Part shown: piece by piece, positions 20,246 to 30,085 of the stretch
Position numbering within the stretch: position 1 is the first letter of the stretch
Layout: each line of letters begins with the position of its first letter
Assembly (NCBI RefSeq): GCF_000015765.1
Contig: NC_008942.1
Span: 1,131,921 to 1,195,920 of the forward strand
Direction of reading: 5' to 3'
Length of the DNA stretch: 64,000 nucleotides
Source: Methanocorpusculum labreanum Z
Lineage (GTDB): Archaea > Halobacteriota > Methanomicrobia > Methanomicrobiales > Methanocorpusculaceae
Made by a program: the position numbers and the translations under genes
Notes under the pieces: generated by a model
What the model saw: only the letters and a program-made list of their open reading frames with translations
Databases searched by the model: none
Told to the model about the DNA's origin: nothing

Positions 20246-23049
20246 TTTTCTAACACCTTTTGTGCATACTTTTGCAGATTAACAATCTGTTTTTCATCGA
20301 TACCGGTAACTTTTGCAAGTGTCTTCGCATCGGCCTTTACCAGCAGATCAGGACTGTAAACGCCCGCAAGTGCCAGCGGGGTCAGAAGTTCGGGCTCGGC
20401 TTTTTTTCTAAGGGGAGCAATACCCTCCTCGAAAGCAGCTTTGCTGATCTTCTCCGGACACGGCCGGCAGAGCTTTTCTGCAACCAGTTTCTGGTGATTG
20501 CAGATCGTTGTGACCGACACGCCGGTCGCAAGCGACAGACCCGCTGGATGGACCGAGATGAACTTTTCCGGGTCATCGAATCCCGCATTGACGTACTTCT
20601 TCAGCGTGATCGCCGGAACGCCGTACTCCTTCATGCGGGAGATATTGACCATGCTCTTCGCCTCGGCCACGAGCGATGCGGCCTCCGCCTCGCTGAGTTT
20701 TGTTTCGAGAAGATCTTTGGGATCCGCCCGGGACAGAGCTTCCACATCGACGACCCCAAGCGAGATCAGGGCAGCACTAACTTTGGAGTGGCCGCGGCCC
20801 CTCTTGGGAGCGACATGAGACGATACGAACTTTTTCAGTTCGGTCCGTTTCTTTAAGAGAGCCAGAACGGATCCGGCTTCCCGGATAAGCTTCTCCGCCT
20901 CGGACTTGGAAAGGCCCAGACTCTTCGAAAGTTCCTCGGGACCTCGGGAGATCAGTTCGGATAACGTATAGATGTGAACGGCATTCAGCTTCTGCACGCC
21001 TTCCGCCGTCATGCCGGGCATCAGCAGGAAGGATTCGGTATTGGATTTTATGTGAGAACAGAGCGGGCAGCCGATCTTCCAGGCGGGAGCTCCTTTTCGA
21101 AGCAGCTGGACATGGTTCAGCCCGTGAATCCCGCACACCTCATCCATCTTGATGGCATTCCCCCAGGTCGCCGGCGGCAGACCCGTATTGAAAGTACAGT
21201 CGGGATACCCGGAGCAGCCGATAAACTGGGAGCTGCCGACCCGTTTTATCCGAAGGGGCTTGCCGCAGACGGGACAGGGGCCGATGGTCTGCTCTTCGCG
21301 GGTCCGCTCCATCAGATCTCTGCCGATCGCGGCCTCGTTCTTCTCCAGATCGTCGAAGATGCCGGTAAGCATTTTTCTCGATTCGGAAAGGACCGCGTTG
21401 ATCGTCTTGGTCCCGGCGGCAATGTCTCCCATGTGCTCTTCAAGCGTCTTGGTCATCGTCGGCTCCGTGATCGTGCCGGCGAACTCTTCGAGCGACTCGG
21501 TCACTGCCCGGCCGACGATCGTCGGCTTCATCGGGTTGCCTTCGATGTACTTTCTGCCGGAAAGTTTGCTGATGACCTCATGGCGGGTACTTTTCGTCCC
21601 AAGCCCCAGCTCCTCCATCCTCTGAATAAGCCGGCTCTGGGAGTAACGTGCGGGCGGCTGCGTCTCCTTTTCATCGGACGTTTTTGCAAGAAGCGGGAGG
21701 GTCTCTCCCAGTGTGAACGCCGGAAGGAGATTCTCCTCCGCTTTGCTGTATGGATAGATACCGCGCCAGCCGGCCTCGAGGATCCTGCCGCCCGTGATCG
21801 TGTAGGGTTCACTGCCTGCAAGCAGATTCACCTTCATCGTCTCCCACTCCGCATCGATACATATCGTCGCAAAGAATCTCCGCACGATGAACTCGTAGAG
21901 TTTCCAGGACACGTCGTCCCCGATCTCCTCGCGGTTTGCAAGCGAGGTAGGATAGATCGGCGGGTGGTCGGTCGTCTCTTTTTTGCCGCGTGTTGGAACG
22001 GAACGCAGATGATCCTTCACGTATCCGGCCTCTTTCGAGAATGCGCCGTGGGCAAAGATTGCCAGCTGCTCGGAGATTTTCAGACTCTTCGGATAAGCGG
22101 TGTTGTCGGTTCTCGGATACGAAATGAATCCGCGCATATAGAGATCTTCGGCACGATTCATCGCATACGATGCAGAAATGCCAAGCCTGCTCGCGCCGAC
22201 GATCAAAGCAGTCGTGTCCAGAGGAGTCGGCGCACGGTCGACCTTATGGCCGGTGATGACGTCCGTTACCCGAAGGGGTTCGACGGTCGCGTCGTATGCG
22301 GCCTTTGCTTCGGCGGAGTCAGTGAATCTTCCGTGTACATGGCGTGCCTCGACGCCGATCCCGGATTTCTCCGTTGCCAGCGAAAGCATCCAGTATTTGG
22401 TTGGAACGAACGCTTCGATTTCGCGTTCGCGGTCAACGATCATAGCAAGGGTCGGACTCTGCACGCGTCCGACGGAAAGAATGCTGTCTGCTCCGCGGTG
22501 GGCGGTTATCGAAAGAAAACGGGTAAGCGAAGCTCCCCACACGAGATCGATGATCTGACGGGATTCGCCCGCGGAGGCGAGATTGAAGTCGAGAGACGTC
22601 GCTTCCTTGATGGATTTGACGATCTCGTCTTTCGTGATCGCGGAGAATCTGGCACGGTCGATCGGGACCTTGGGATTGGCCGCACGGATGAGTTCGAACG
22701 CCTCCTTGCCGATCAGTTCTCCTTCGGTATCATAATCGGTTGCGATCGTCACGCGGGTCGCTTTCTTCCCAAACTTCTGCATAAGGCCGACGATCTTTTT
22801 TTCCGTCGGCTTCTTGACGATGTCCGCATTGATCAGAGATCTTGGAGGATGTTCGACGCTTCGCCAGTTGTTGTAGCCTTCCACGAAGTCGACCTCGACC
22901 ACGTGACCGCGAAGACCCATGACCACGGTGTCGTCGAAGACGTAATGCGCCGCGGCACCGTCCCGTGTGACCTGGACCTTCGCTTTGCCTGCAAGAAATG
23001 CTGCGATTCGCTCGGCAACAATATTCTTTTCGGCGATGATGAGATGCAT
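20242..23049 (-). CDS. topA: DNA topoisomerase I (type IA)
   Basis: This 935-residue enzyme relaxes negative supercoils by single-strand cleavage. The TOPRIM start is [19 protein letters not shown], followed by [12 protein letters not shown] (acidic triad). The active tyrosine lies in [16 protein letters not shown] four-cysteine zinc ribbon (CPVCGKPL...GCSGYPDC) lies near residue 600, and the long tail contains helix-hairpin-helix-like repeats ([47 protein letters not shown]). Such HhH tails are common in archaeal TopA. It begins 2 bp after gatB. Confidence 0.96.
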
Positions 23050-23051
23050 AC

Positions 23052-24485
23052 TTACTCTCCGAGGATTTCAGCAATCATCGCGTGGATTTCACGGGGATCG
23101 GACTTCCCTTTGGTTTCCTTCATAACCTGACCGACGATAAAGTTCAACGCGCCTTTCTTACCTGCTTTATGATCGGCTATCGCCTGCGGGTTTGCGGCGA
23201 GGATCTTTTCAACGATGCCGCGGAAGCTTTCTCCCGCTTCGCGGATGAGCCCTAGGCGTGCAACGATTCCAGCCGGGGATTCGGCCGAACCGTCCGCATT
23301 CAGGGAATCGAGCCAGACACGCAGGACATCGACGCCGGCTTTGTCGGTGATCGTCTTGTCCCGGACAAGGATGACGAGCTCTTTGAACTGATCCGCATGG
23401 GAGGTTACCTTCGACAGCGGCATGTCGCGGTAGTTGAGTTCGCCGATCAGAATGTCGGCGACCCAGGATGCCGTGATCTGGGCTCCGACCGGTGCAACGA
23501 GTTCGTAGAACTCCGCAAGATGCAGGTCACCCGTAAGGGTTCTCGCATGGTTTACGGCGATGCCGTACTGTGACATGAACCGGTCGCGGCGTGCATCCGG
23601 CAGCTCCGGGAGCGCGATCTTTTCCACCCAGTCGGAAACCCTGATCACAGGCAGATCCGGTTCGGGGAAGTACCGGTAATCATTCGCGACCTCTTTCGAA
23701 CGTGCAGAGGTGGTCGTGCCTTTTCCTTCCTGGAAGTGACGGGTCTCGCGGGAGATCGTGCCGCCTCTTCTGATCAGATTTTTCTGTCTCGTGATCTCGA
23801 AGGTCAGCGCTTTCTCCACGCCTTTGTAGGAGGAGATGTTCTTGATCTCGACACGCTCGTGTCCTTTGATCGAGATGTTCGCATCGACACGGATGCTTCC
23901 TTCCTTTTCCGGATCGAAGACGTCGAGATACTCGAGCGTCGCCCGCAGTTTGTTTAAGAGACGGCGTGCCTCTTTGGGAGAGGAGAGTTCCGGCTCGGTG
24001 ACCATTTCGATTAAGGGGATACCTGATCTGTTATAGTCAACGAGGGTGTAGTGCCCGCGTTCCTTGTTCCCCATGTGAACAAGACGACCTGGATCTTCTT
24101 CGACGTGGATCCGCGTTAAGTTGACGACTTTGGGGTTGCCTGCGTCGTCCTCGATCTCGATGTAGCCGCCGAGAGCCAGCGGGTTGTCGCCCATCGTGAT
24201 CTGATATGCCTTGACCAGATCGGGGTAGAAGTAGTTCTTTCTGCAGAACTCGCCTTCTTCCGGAATCCGGCAGTTAAGCGCCTTTCCAACCTTCAGCGCA
24301 TACTCGATCGCCTTTTTGTTCAGGACGGGCATCGCGCCCGGGAGGCCGAGACAGACCGGACAGACATGCGTGTTCGGGGCATCGGCGCGGAAATCGGCCG
24401 AACATCCGCAGAAAAGCTTGGACGCGGTATCCAGCTGACAGTGAACTTCCAGACCGATGATGACGGTGAAATCCTCATCCGCCAT
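23052..24485 (-). CDS. gatB: Asp/Glu-tRNA amidotransferase subunit B
   Basis: This 477-residue subunit binds misacylated tRNA and activates it in the GatCAB complex, which makes Asn-tRNA and possibly Gln-tRNA. TVIIGLEVHCQLDTASKLFCGC and CPVCLGLPGAMPVLN carry the zinc and N-terminal GatB signatures, and RIHVEEDPGRLVH and DYNRSGIPLIEMVTEPEL are the usual core. The C-terminal YqeY-like domain is present (LNFIVGQVMKETKGKSDP). It abuts gatA with no gap and precedes topA by 2 bp. Confidence 0.97.
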   Translation of the reverse strand: MADEDFTVIIGLEVHCQLDTASKLFCGCSADFRADAPNTHVCPVCLGLPGAMPVLNKKAIEYALKVGKALNCRIPEEGEFCRKNYFYPDLVKAYQITMGDNPLALGGYIEIEDDAGNPKVVNLTRIHVEEDPGRLVHMGNKERGHYTLVDYNRSGIPLIEMVTEPELSSPKEARRLLNKLRATLEYLDVFDPEKEGSIRVDANISIKGHERVEIKNISSYKGVEKALTFEITRQKNLIRRGGTISRETRHFQEGKGTTTSARSKEVANDYRYFPEPDLPVIRVSDWVEKIALPELPDARRDRFMSQYGIAVNHARTLTGDLHLAEFYELVAPVGAQITASWVADILIGELNYRDMPLSKVTSHADQFKELVILVRDKTITDKAGVDVLRVWLDSLNADGSAESPAGIVARLGLIREAGESFRGIVEKILAANPQAIADHKAGKKGALNFIVGQVMKETKGKSDPREIHAMIAEILGE

Positions 24486-25760
24486 TTAAACCGCCTCCTC
24501 ATAGGCAAGAGCGGCATTCAGGATCGTCTCCTCGCCGAACATTCTTCCCATCAGCTGGAGACCGACCGGCATTTTGTGGGCGATGCCGCAGGGGACCGAG
24601 ATCGCAGGGATCCCGGCGATATTTACGGGGACTGTCAGGATATCCGCCTGATACATCTGCAGAGGATCGGCGGTCAGTTCGCCGATCTTGGGCGCAATGT
24701 TGGGCATGGTCGGGCCGGCGAGCATATCGCAGGTCTCTAAAGCCGCTGCGAAATCCTTTGCGATGAGCTGCTTTGCGTGCTGGGCCTTGACGTAGTATTT
24801 TCCGTAGTATCCGGCGGAAAGAGCGAAGGTCCCAAGAAGGATCCGGCGCCGGACTTCAGCACCGAAACCTGCCTCGCGGACTTTGGTGTAGGCATCGTGC
24901 CAGGGAAGGTTCATCTCCGGCTCCGGACCGAACCTGACCCCGTCGAACCTGCCGAGATTCGAACTCGCTTCGCAGGTGCAGGTCACATAGTAGGCGGGAA
25001 GTGCATACTTCATCGAGGGAAGCGATACATCCACGATATTCGCACCAAGCTCCTCGAGCTTGCCGATCGCTTTACGGACCTCGGCCGCAACGCCGGCGTC
25101 GACGCCTTCGCCGAAGTACTCCTTTGGAATGCCGATCGTTTTTCCGCTGATCTCGGGAACGACGTTTCCGTCATAGGGTTTGTTCACGGACGTGGAATCC
25201 TTTATGTCGTGACCCGCGATCACGGAGAACAGTTTTGCCGCGTCGCGGACATTGGTCGTCATCGGGCCGATCTGCTCAAAAGAGTTGGCATAGGCGATCA
25301 GACCGAATCTGCTGACTCTGCCGTACGAAGGTTTCAGACCGACAACACCGCACCATGCGGCCGGACAGCGGACCGAGCCCCCCGTGTCGCTTCCAAGAGC
25401 CATTGAGACGAGACCGCCGGCAACCGCCGCGGCAGAACCACCGGAACTTCCGCCGGTAACTCTGGTCACGTCATGCGGATTCAAAGCGGCGCCAAAAGCG
25501 CTGTTTTCCGTGGTCGATCCCATACCAAACTCATCCATATTGGTCTTTCCGGCAATAACTGCCCCCTGCGCCTTCAGGCGGGTGATGACGTGGGCATCAT
25601 AGGGAGGGATGTATCCTTTGAGTATTTTGGAGGCGCAGGTCGTCTCGATGTCTTTTGTAGAGATATTGTCTTTTATGGAGACGCGGATGCCGGAAAGAAT
25701 GCCCGAACCGTTTCCTTTCACTTCGGTCGTATTGATATATGCATTATAGATATCGGTCAT
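24486..25760 (-). CDS. gatA: Asp/Glu-tRNA amidotransferase subunit A
   Basis: This 424-residue amidase subunit releases ammonia from glutamine for GatB. The Ser-cisSer-Lys triad is visible: Lys in VSIKDNI, and the serines in TGGSSGGSAAAVAGG and ALGSDTGGSVR. It is shorter than bacterial GatA (about 480) mainly in surface segments; archaeal members are often compact. It follows gatC by 1 bp and is directly followed by gatB, keeping the C-A-B order. Confidence 0.96.
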   Translation of the reverse strand: MTDIYNAYINTTEVKGNGSGILSGIRVSIKDNISTKDIETTCASKILKGYIPPYDAHVITRLKAQGAVIAGKTNMDEFGMGSTTENSAFGAALNPHDVTRVTGGSSGGSAAAVAGGLVSMALGSDTGGSVRCPAAWCGVVGLKPSYGRVSRFGLIAYANSFEQIGPMTTNVRDAAKLFSVIAGHDIKDSTSVNKPYDGNVVPEISGKTIGIPKEYFGEGVDAGVAAEVRKAIGKLEELGANIVDVSLPSMKYALPAYYVTCTCEASSNLGRFDGVRFGPEPEMNLPWHDAYTKVREAGFGAEVRRRILLGTFALSAGYYGKYYVKAQHAKQLIAKDFAAALETCDMLAGPTMPNIAPKIGELTADPLQMYQADILTVPVNIAGIPAISVPCGIAHKMPVGLQLMGRMFGEETILNAALAYEEAV

Positions 25761-25761
25761 C

Positions 25762-26031
25762 TCAGATCACCTTGGGGGCACGTACATATCCGTCTTCGGG
25801 GTTGTGAGAGTTTCGAAGTGCATCCTCTTGGGAAATGGAGGGCTTTACCTCATCTTCACGGAAGACGTTCACAAGGGAACGCATCAGAGGTTCCGATGCC
25901 TCTAACGTATCGAGAATGTCGAAATATTCAAGGATTGCGTTGAACTGTTCGGTAAACTTACCCAGTTCTGCGGATGAAATGCCGATATCCGCTAGCTCGG
26001 CGATATGGAGTACTTCGTTTTCTTTGACCAT
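25762..26031 (-). CDS. gatC: Asp/Glu-tRNA amidotransferase subunit C
   Basis: This 89-residue small subunit clamps GatA and GatB together. MVKENEVLHIAELADIGISSAELGKFTEQFNAILEYFDIL fits the GatC helix pair, and the tail ends EDGYVRAPKVI as usual. The start at 26031 is chosen because AAGGA lies about 9 bp upstream and the family begins at this point; an ATG 30 bp earlier would add an unsupported extension. It leads the six-gene operon. Confidence 0.92.
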   Translation of the reverse strand: MVKENEVLHIAELADIGISSAELGKFTEQFNAILEYFDILDTLEASEPLMRSLVNVFREDEVKPSISQEDALRNSHNPEDGYVRAPKVI

Positions 26032-26079
26032 GATGAAATGTCCTTTTTCGAATTGGTACATTTGTGGTGAGTGCTTATG

Positions 26080-26091
26080 GGGTTATAAGGA
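26080..26091 (-). promoter_or_regulatory. TATA box of the gatCAB-topA-GGGPS-trmJ operon
   Basis: CCTTATAACCCC on the minus strand lies about 50-60 bp before the gatC ATG, allowing initiation about 25 bp downstream and a short leader with the AAGGA site. Confidence 0.45.
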
Positions 26092-26360
26092 TTGTCACTC
26101 AGGCATGAAAAACAGGGGGAACAACGCAGATTATTCACACCAAAGCTTCCAGGCAAAACCAAAAGCGCATGGCTCATATTATAGTGCGGTTTGGAAGACA
26201 GCGAAAAAAACGGATATCCAGGGGACGATTATATCGCGCAGGACGTTGACGGATATTGTGATTGCGATGATACCGGCATGCAGCAGGAAGAGAGGTCCCC
26301 GAAAAAAGACCAGAACATAAAAGAAATAAAAAAAATATTTTGAGGGGGCAGAGAGCGCAC
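26092..26360. other. Intergenic region, gatC promoter side to AdoMetDC-like 3' end
   Basis: No gene is supported. Downstream of the AdoMetDC-like stop, a minus-strand run of T residues at about 26328-26340 may end its transcript. The rest holds no repeat or RNA that I can recognise. Confidence 0.4.
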
Positions 26361-26777
26361 TTAGATGGAGCGGAAGAACACGGTGTTGTTCATTCTCTTC
26401 GCACCGAAGAACTTGCGGCAGAACTCTGCGGCAACCGAGGGGGCATACTCTTTGCAGCTGAAGATATCGATATAGGCTGCGTTGGTGTCGTTGGCGAAGT
26501 GTGCCGAGAGGAGAGAGGTCTCAATGAGCTGGGTCATCGAATACCCGGCGACTCTCTCGTTTGGTCCGAAGTGAATGATCTGCGGTTCGCCGAAGCGTTT
26601 CATGTCGATCAGGTCCGCCAGTTCGAGAACGAACTGGTGGATCTTCTCTGCGTCACGGATTGTTGCCGGGTCGCACTCTTTCAGGTCGATAGAGGTGCAA
26701 AGACCCCAGCAATCGTCTTTCTTAAACTCTGCAATGACCTCTGCATCGGTCAGGTGGTTTGCTGTCATCTGTTTCAT
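26361..26777 (-). CDS. S-adenosylmethionine decarboxylase-like protein lacking the pyruvoyl serine
   Basis: This 138-residue protein resembles SpeH-type AdoMet decarboxylases in its core (WGLCTSIDLKEC, IIHFGPNERVAGYSMTQLIETSLLSAHF, AAYIDIFSCKEY). In canonical SpeH the ESH segment has the serine that self-cleaves to pyruvoyl; here the matching spot reads SAH (Ala92), and the later catalytic His is Asp97. The Cys equivalent (Cys108 in IFSC) is kept. A role other than self-processed decarboxylation is likely. Similar proteins occur in other methanogens, from memory. The start at 26777 is set by GGAAGGA 8 bp upstream. Confidence 0.72.
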   Translation of the reverse strand: MKQMTANHLTDAEVIAEFKKDDCWGLCTSIDLKECDPATIRDAEKIHQFVLELADLIDMKRFGEPQIIHFGPNERVAGYSMTQLIETSLLSAHFANDTNAAYIDIFSCKEYAPSVAAEFCRKFFGAKRMNNTVFFRSI

Positions 26778-26864
26778 AGATAAAGTCCTTCCAGCGTGGC
26801 GTGCCTGCCTCCCTGTCGGGCTGCATACCGCCTCAGACTCCGTCGCCTGGGGCTTCATCTATGA
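26775..26864 (-). promoter_or_regulatory. Structured mRNA leader that can hide the AdoMetDC-like start codon
   Basis: Minus-strand leader bases 26864-26853 can pair with 26785-26774, which include the ATG of the AdoMetDC-like gene, in a 12-bp stem with one G-U. The enclosed 67 nt are GC-rich, with inner complementarity (GGCG/CGCC, CCC/GGG), and contain the ribosome-binding site. Closing the stem would block the start codon. A TATA-like CAATATAACC at about 26877-26886 would start transcription just before the stem. I do not recognise a known riboswitch class. Confidence 0.4.
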
Positions 26865-26887
26865 GGTTTAGCACCGGTTATATTGGG

Positions 26888-27204
26888 TTTTGGAACACGG
26901 CTTATTTACTCTTTACAGCACACGTTGGATAATAATAGGTTAGCAGGTCAGCATTTAAACTTTTCCCAGAAAAAAGTCCGCGCATAATTGCCCGATTCGC
27001 CATCTGCTGACGTATTTTTCTCATTTTGGCTATCTAAGACCCATTTTCGCATGAAATTGAAATTTGCCCAATAATAGGGCACAAAATCGAAATCGGCACG
27101 ATTAAACGCGAATAAAAAAATCACGTCATTTCAGCCGGTGCGCCCTGGAAAAATGCGCGGAGAACGCCCTGAAAATAGAGAAGGGGAGGACAACCCGAAA
27201 ATGG
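26888..27204. other. AT-rich intergenic region
   Basis: No gene is supported. A small hairpin TGCCC/GGGCA (27065-27081) and a TTTAAA stretch at about 26957-26963 are the only structures seen. Other TATA candidates for the AdoMetDC-like gene may lie here. Confidence 0.4.
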
Positions 27205-29979
27205 TCAGCTGATCTTTCCAAGGATCTGCAGAATCGTGCGGTGAACGGAAGGCGCCTTGCTCTCGTCGATTGTATCCCGGAGATTTTCAAGGATCGAAAC
27301 AAGAGGCAGCTTCACCTCGTCCGCATACCTGTTCACATGCGAGAAGGCAGAAAGCATTCCGGTCGTCACATACTCGTTCACGGGTGCAAGACGCAGGATG
27401 GAGCTTTCCAGAAACTCTCTTCCTGCCGCCGTCTCGATAGAGATCTTTCTGTTCTGGGAAAACCGCAGATACAGGGCACGGCTCACACCGGCCTGCTCAG
27501 GGTCGAAGGCGGAGGAGGCCTCGATGGTTTTCAGATACAAAACAGTGTCAGGGGAACTCGTTGTCGACACGGCTGCTGTGAAGTTTTCGAATGCGATCGG
27601 ATTATCCTTGGCGCGGGCAAGTTCGGCCTCCAGCATCGTGATCCTGTCTTGGGCACTGCTCGAAAGATACAACGAAAGTGCCGCCATCCGGTCCGTCGCA
27701 CACACCGCTTTTTCGTATCGTTCCTTCAGCATCGCATGGATATCAGGCGTATCCAGTGTTGCAAGCAGAGATAAAATGAGATTTTTCACGCTTCGGGTCT
27801 TGAAAATCCTGGCAAGCTTCGCAGGAGAGTTCGTCTTCGCAGGTGATGAGGAGTAGGCCGAAAGAAGGACATGCAGCCGATCCCGATGCGAAGAGGCGAC
27901 CGCCGACATGAACCGCCGTTTTGCTTCGTAGAGTTTTGTATAGGAGTACATGTATTCGGGATCGCTCACCGACTCAAAGAGAGTAAGAGGAAGTGCGCCC
28001 ACGCGTTCCATCACGGCCGCGTTGGAGAGCAAACCAATGTACTCGTCCACCAGACGCGGCGAAACCTCGGCGGCCTCATCGCGGCAGAGTTTCACCATCT
28101 CACGCTCGAACAGCGTGCAGTGGGTCAAAAACGTGACAACGATGTCCGTGTCGTACTTAAGCTGGAGATAGAGTTCGTCGTCGGAGGCAGTGGTTTCCAT
28201 ACGCAGATAGGCGGCATGATTCAGGTTCCAGACGGCAAATGAAAAAGCTCCCGTGCACGGGACCTGAAACGTGAGCCTTTCAGAGTCGATCTTCTTGATG
28301 AACTCGGCAACGATCTCGCCTTTGTCGTTGATCAAGCGTCCAGTGAATGGAAAAATCCAGGGATTTTTGCCGGAAGGGATCTTCTGCGAGACGAATATCT
28401 CGGCGACATCGTTTTCGGCGTCATACTTCGCAGATGCGGAGACGATAGGGTAGCCGGTCTGTTTGAGCCACCTGTCCGCCATGAAGGAAAAGTCGGTCCG
28501 GCCGACATCCTCCATCGCATGAAGCCAGTCGCGGGGAGAGGCGTTTTTCCCGGCGAACCGTTTGTGATACAGATCGAGCGCCCAGGCAAAGGCCCGCTTT
28601 CCAAGCATCGTCTCGATCATCCGGGTAAACTCCGGAGCTTTGACATAGGTCACGGAGCTGATGAGATCGTTAGGGTCGTTGAAGCCTGACGGTTCAATCG
28701 GCATCGCGACAACGCCGGTGTCGAGAGAAAAGGTGCCTGTCCCTGGGGTGTACATCTGCAGGATGTTCTGAAGCCGGACATACTCGGTTCCAAAGAGGAA
28801 AGCAAGATACTCGTCTTCGATCATTACCGTCACGGCCTCGTTGAGCCAGATGGAAAACGGCGTGTCGCCGGTGACGCTCGATCCGTTCAGATTATGATAG
28901 AACTCGTGCTGCTTGACGCCGATCAGATACTCATACGATGCATCCGTTATCTCCATATCCGGCATGATCCGGCTTGCGATGATCGTAGTATTGCCGGTGT
29001 TTTCCATGCCGCCGAAATCGGAGTTCTGCATGGCGATCTCCCGGTAGACTTCATACGGGTACTGATACCCGCAGACGAGACGCTTCATGAGAGCGCTGAT
29101 TTGCCGCTGGACCGGATCGATCGCCTCTTCCAGTTCCGCAGGCTCTGCTTCGCGGGCTAAAGCATCCCGGACTTTGCAGAGCCGGTAGATCTCGTTTCTC
29201 AGATCGATGGACTCGTAGCGTTCCGGGCCGGTGTAGAGATAGGTCCATAAAATACAGTCGGCCATGATGCCGAGAGCATTTTTGGCGGATGACGGGTCCG
29301 AGTCCTTTGGGGCGAGGAGTCCGAGCCGCACAGTTTTGCCGTCCGGGTAGATGAAGTCTCGGGAAAACGTGTCCCATGTTCCGACCCCGAGGAAAAACAG
29401 GTAGGGCGGCATGGGTTCGTTATTCTGGTAGGTGATAGTGTCGCGTGTTTCGTCGTACCGCATCCGTTCGCGGATCACATTGCCGTTTGAAATGAGATTC
29501 GTGTACCGGGAATCGGCGATGATCGTCGTGGTCCAGGTGCATTTGGCCCGCATGTCGTCCAGGCAGGGGGCCATCCGCTGGAATCCCCACTGCTGGCACT
29601 GGGTTATCATGGTCCGGGGCAGACCCGGCGGGGTGACGTCGAAGTAGATTCCTTCAAGGATGTGAGAAGTGGGATGGCAGATAGTGTAGGTGACGAGTTT
29701 GAATTCAGCTCCTCTGGACAAGGGACGCTGGAGAGTTACGGTGATGAGGTCGTTTTCATAGATGTAATGGACCGGCCGGGTATTCTGCCGGATGCTTTGT
29801 ATTTCCAGATCCCTGGCGTTCAGGACGATTTCGCTGAGCTTGTCGGTACGGACGAGGAAGGTGGTTTCGGCGGAGACTCCGACGCGTTCTTCGGTTATAT
29901 CGAATGTGGCGGTGATGTGTTTGACCTGTACGAGCGGTTCGGGAAACTCGGCCGGGTGGTATCGGTAGGTATCTGCCAT
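27205..29979 (-). CDS. M1-family zinc aminopeptidase
   Basis: This 924-residue aminopeptidase is of ERAP/PepN type. GGMENTGNTT is the substrate-exopeptidase motif, and HEFYHNLNGS...WLNEAVTVMIE gives the HExxH-x18-E zinc site (near residue 355). The N-terminal beta domain and a large helical C-terminal domain are present. There is no signal peptide, so it probably trims peptides in the cytoplasm after proteasome action. The start is MADTYRYHPAEF at 29979, where homology begins and which avoids the divergent phosphoesterase gene; an upstream ATG would run 44 codons into that region. The ribosome-binding site is weak. Confidence 0.93.
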   Translation of the reverse strand: MADTYRYHPAEFPEPLVQVKHITATFDITEERVGVSAETTFLVRTDKLSEIVLNARDLEIQSIRQNTRPVHYIYENDLITVTLQRPLSRGAEFKLVTYTICHPTSHILEGIYFDVTPPGLPRTMITQCQQWGFQRMAPCLDDMRAKCTWTTTIIADSRYTNLISNGNVIRERMRYDETRDTITYQNNEPMPPYLFFLGVGTWDTFSRDFIYPDGKTVRLGLLAPKDSDPSSAKNALGIMADCILWTYLYTGPERYESIDLRNEIYRLCKVRDALAREAEPAELEEAIDPVQRQISALMKRLVCGYQYPYEVYREIAMQNSDFGGMENTGNTTIIASRIMPDMEITDASYEYLIGVKQHEFYHNLNGSSVTGDTPFSIWLNEAVTVMIEDEYLAFLFGTEYVRLQNILQMYTPGTGTFSLDTGVVAMPIEPSGFNDPNDLISSVTYVKAPEFTRMIETMLGKRAFAWALDLYHKRFAGKNASPRDWLHAMEDVGRTDFSFMADRWLKQTGYPIVSASAKYDAENDVAEIFVSQKIPSGKNPWIFPFTGRLINDKGEIVAEFIKKIDSERLTFQVPCTGAFSFAVWNLNHAAYLRMETTASDDELYLQLKYDTDIVVTFLTHCTLFEREMVKLCRDEAAEVSPRLVDEYIGLLSNAAVMERVGALPLTLFESVSDPEYMYSYTKLYEAKRRFMSAVASSHRDRLHVLLSAYSSSPAKTNSPAKLARIFKTRSVKNLILSLLATLDTPDIHAMLKERYEKAVCATDRMAALSLYLSSSAQDRITMLEAELARAKDNPIAFENFTAAVSTTSSPDTVLYLKTIEASSAFDPEQAGVSRALYLRFSQNRKISIETAAGREFLESSILRLAPVNEYVTTGMLSAFSHVNRYADEVKLPLVSILENLRDTIDESKAPSVHRTILQILGKIS

Positions 29980-30085
29980 AATTATACTGTTATTTCCATT
30001 GGGCGTGATATCAGATAAAATCCGACGGCGAAGGATTTGACCCATTTGCAAAGTTGATATCCTATGACGCGGATATATACAACCA

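Noticed and set aside
20974-23130. A 718-codon open frame opposite topA, and similar long frames opposite hef, mutL and the C45 gene
   Set aside because: These are antisense shadows of GC-rich coding sequence. The sense frames have full family motifs and the antisense products resemble nothing.
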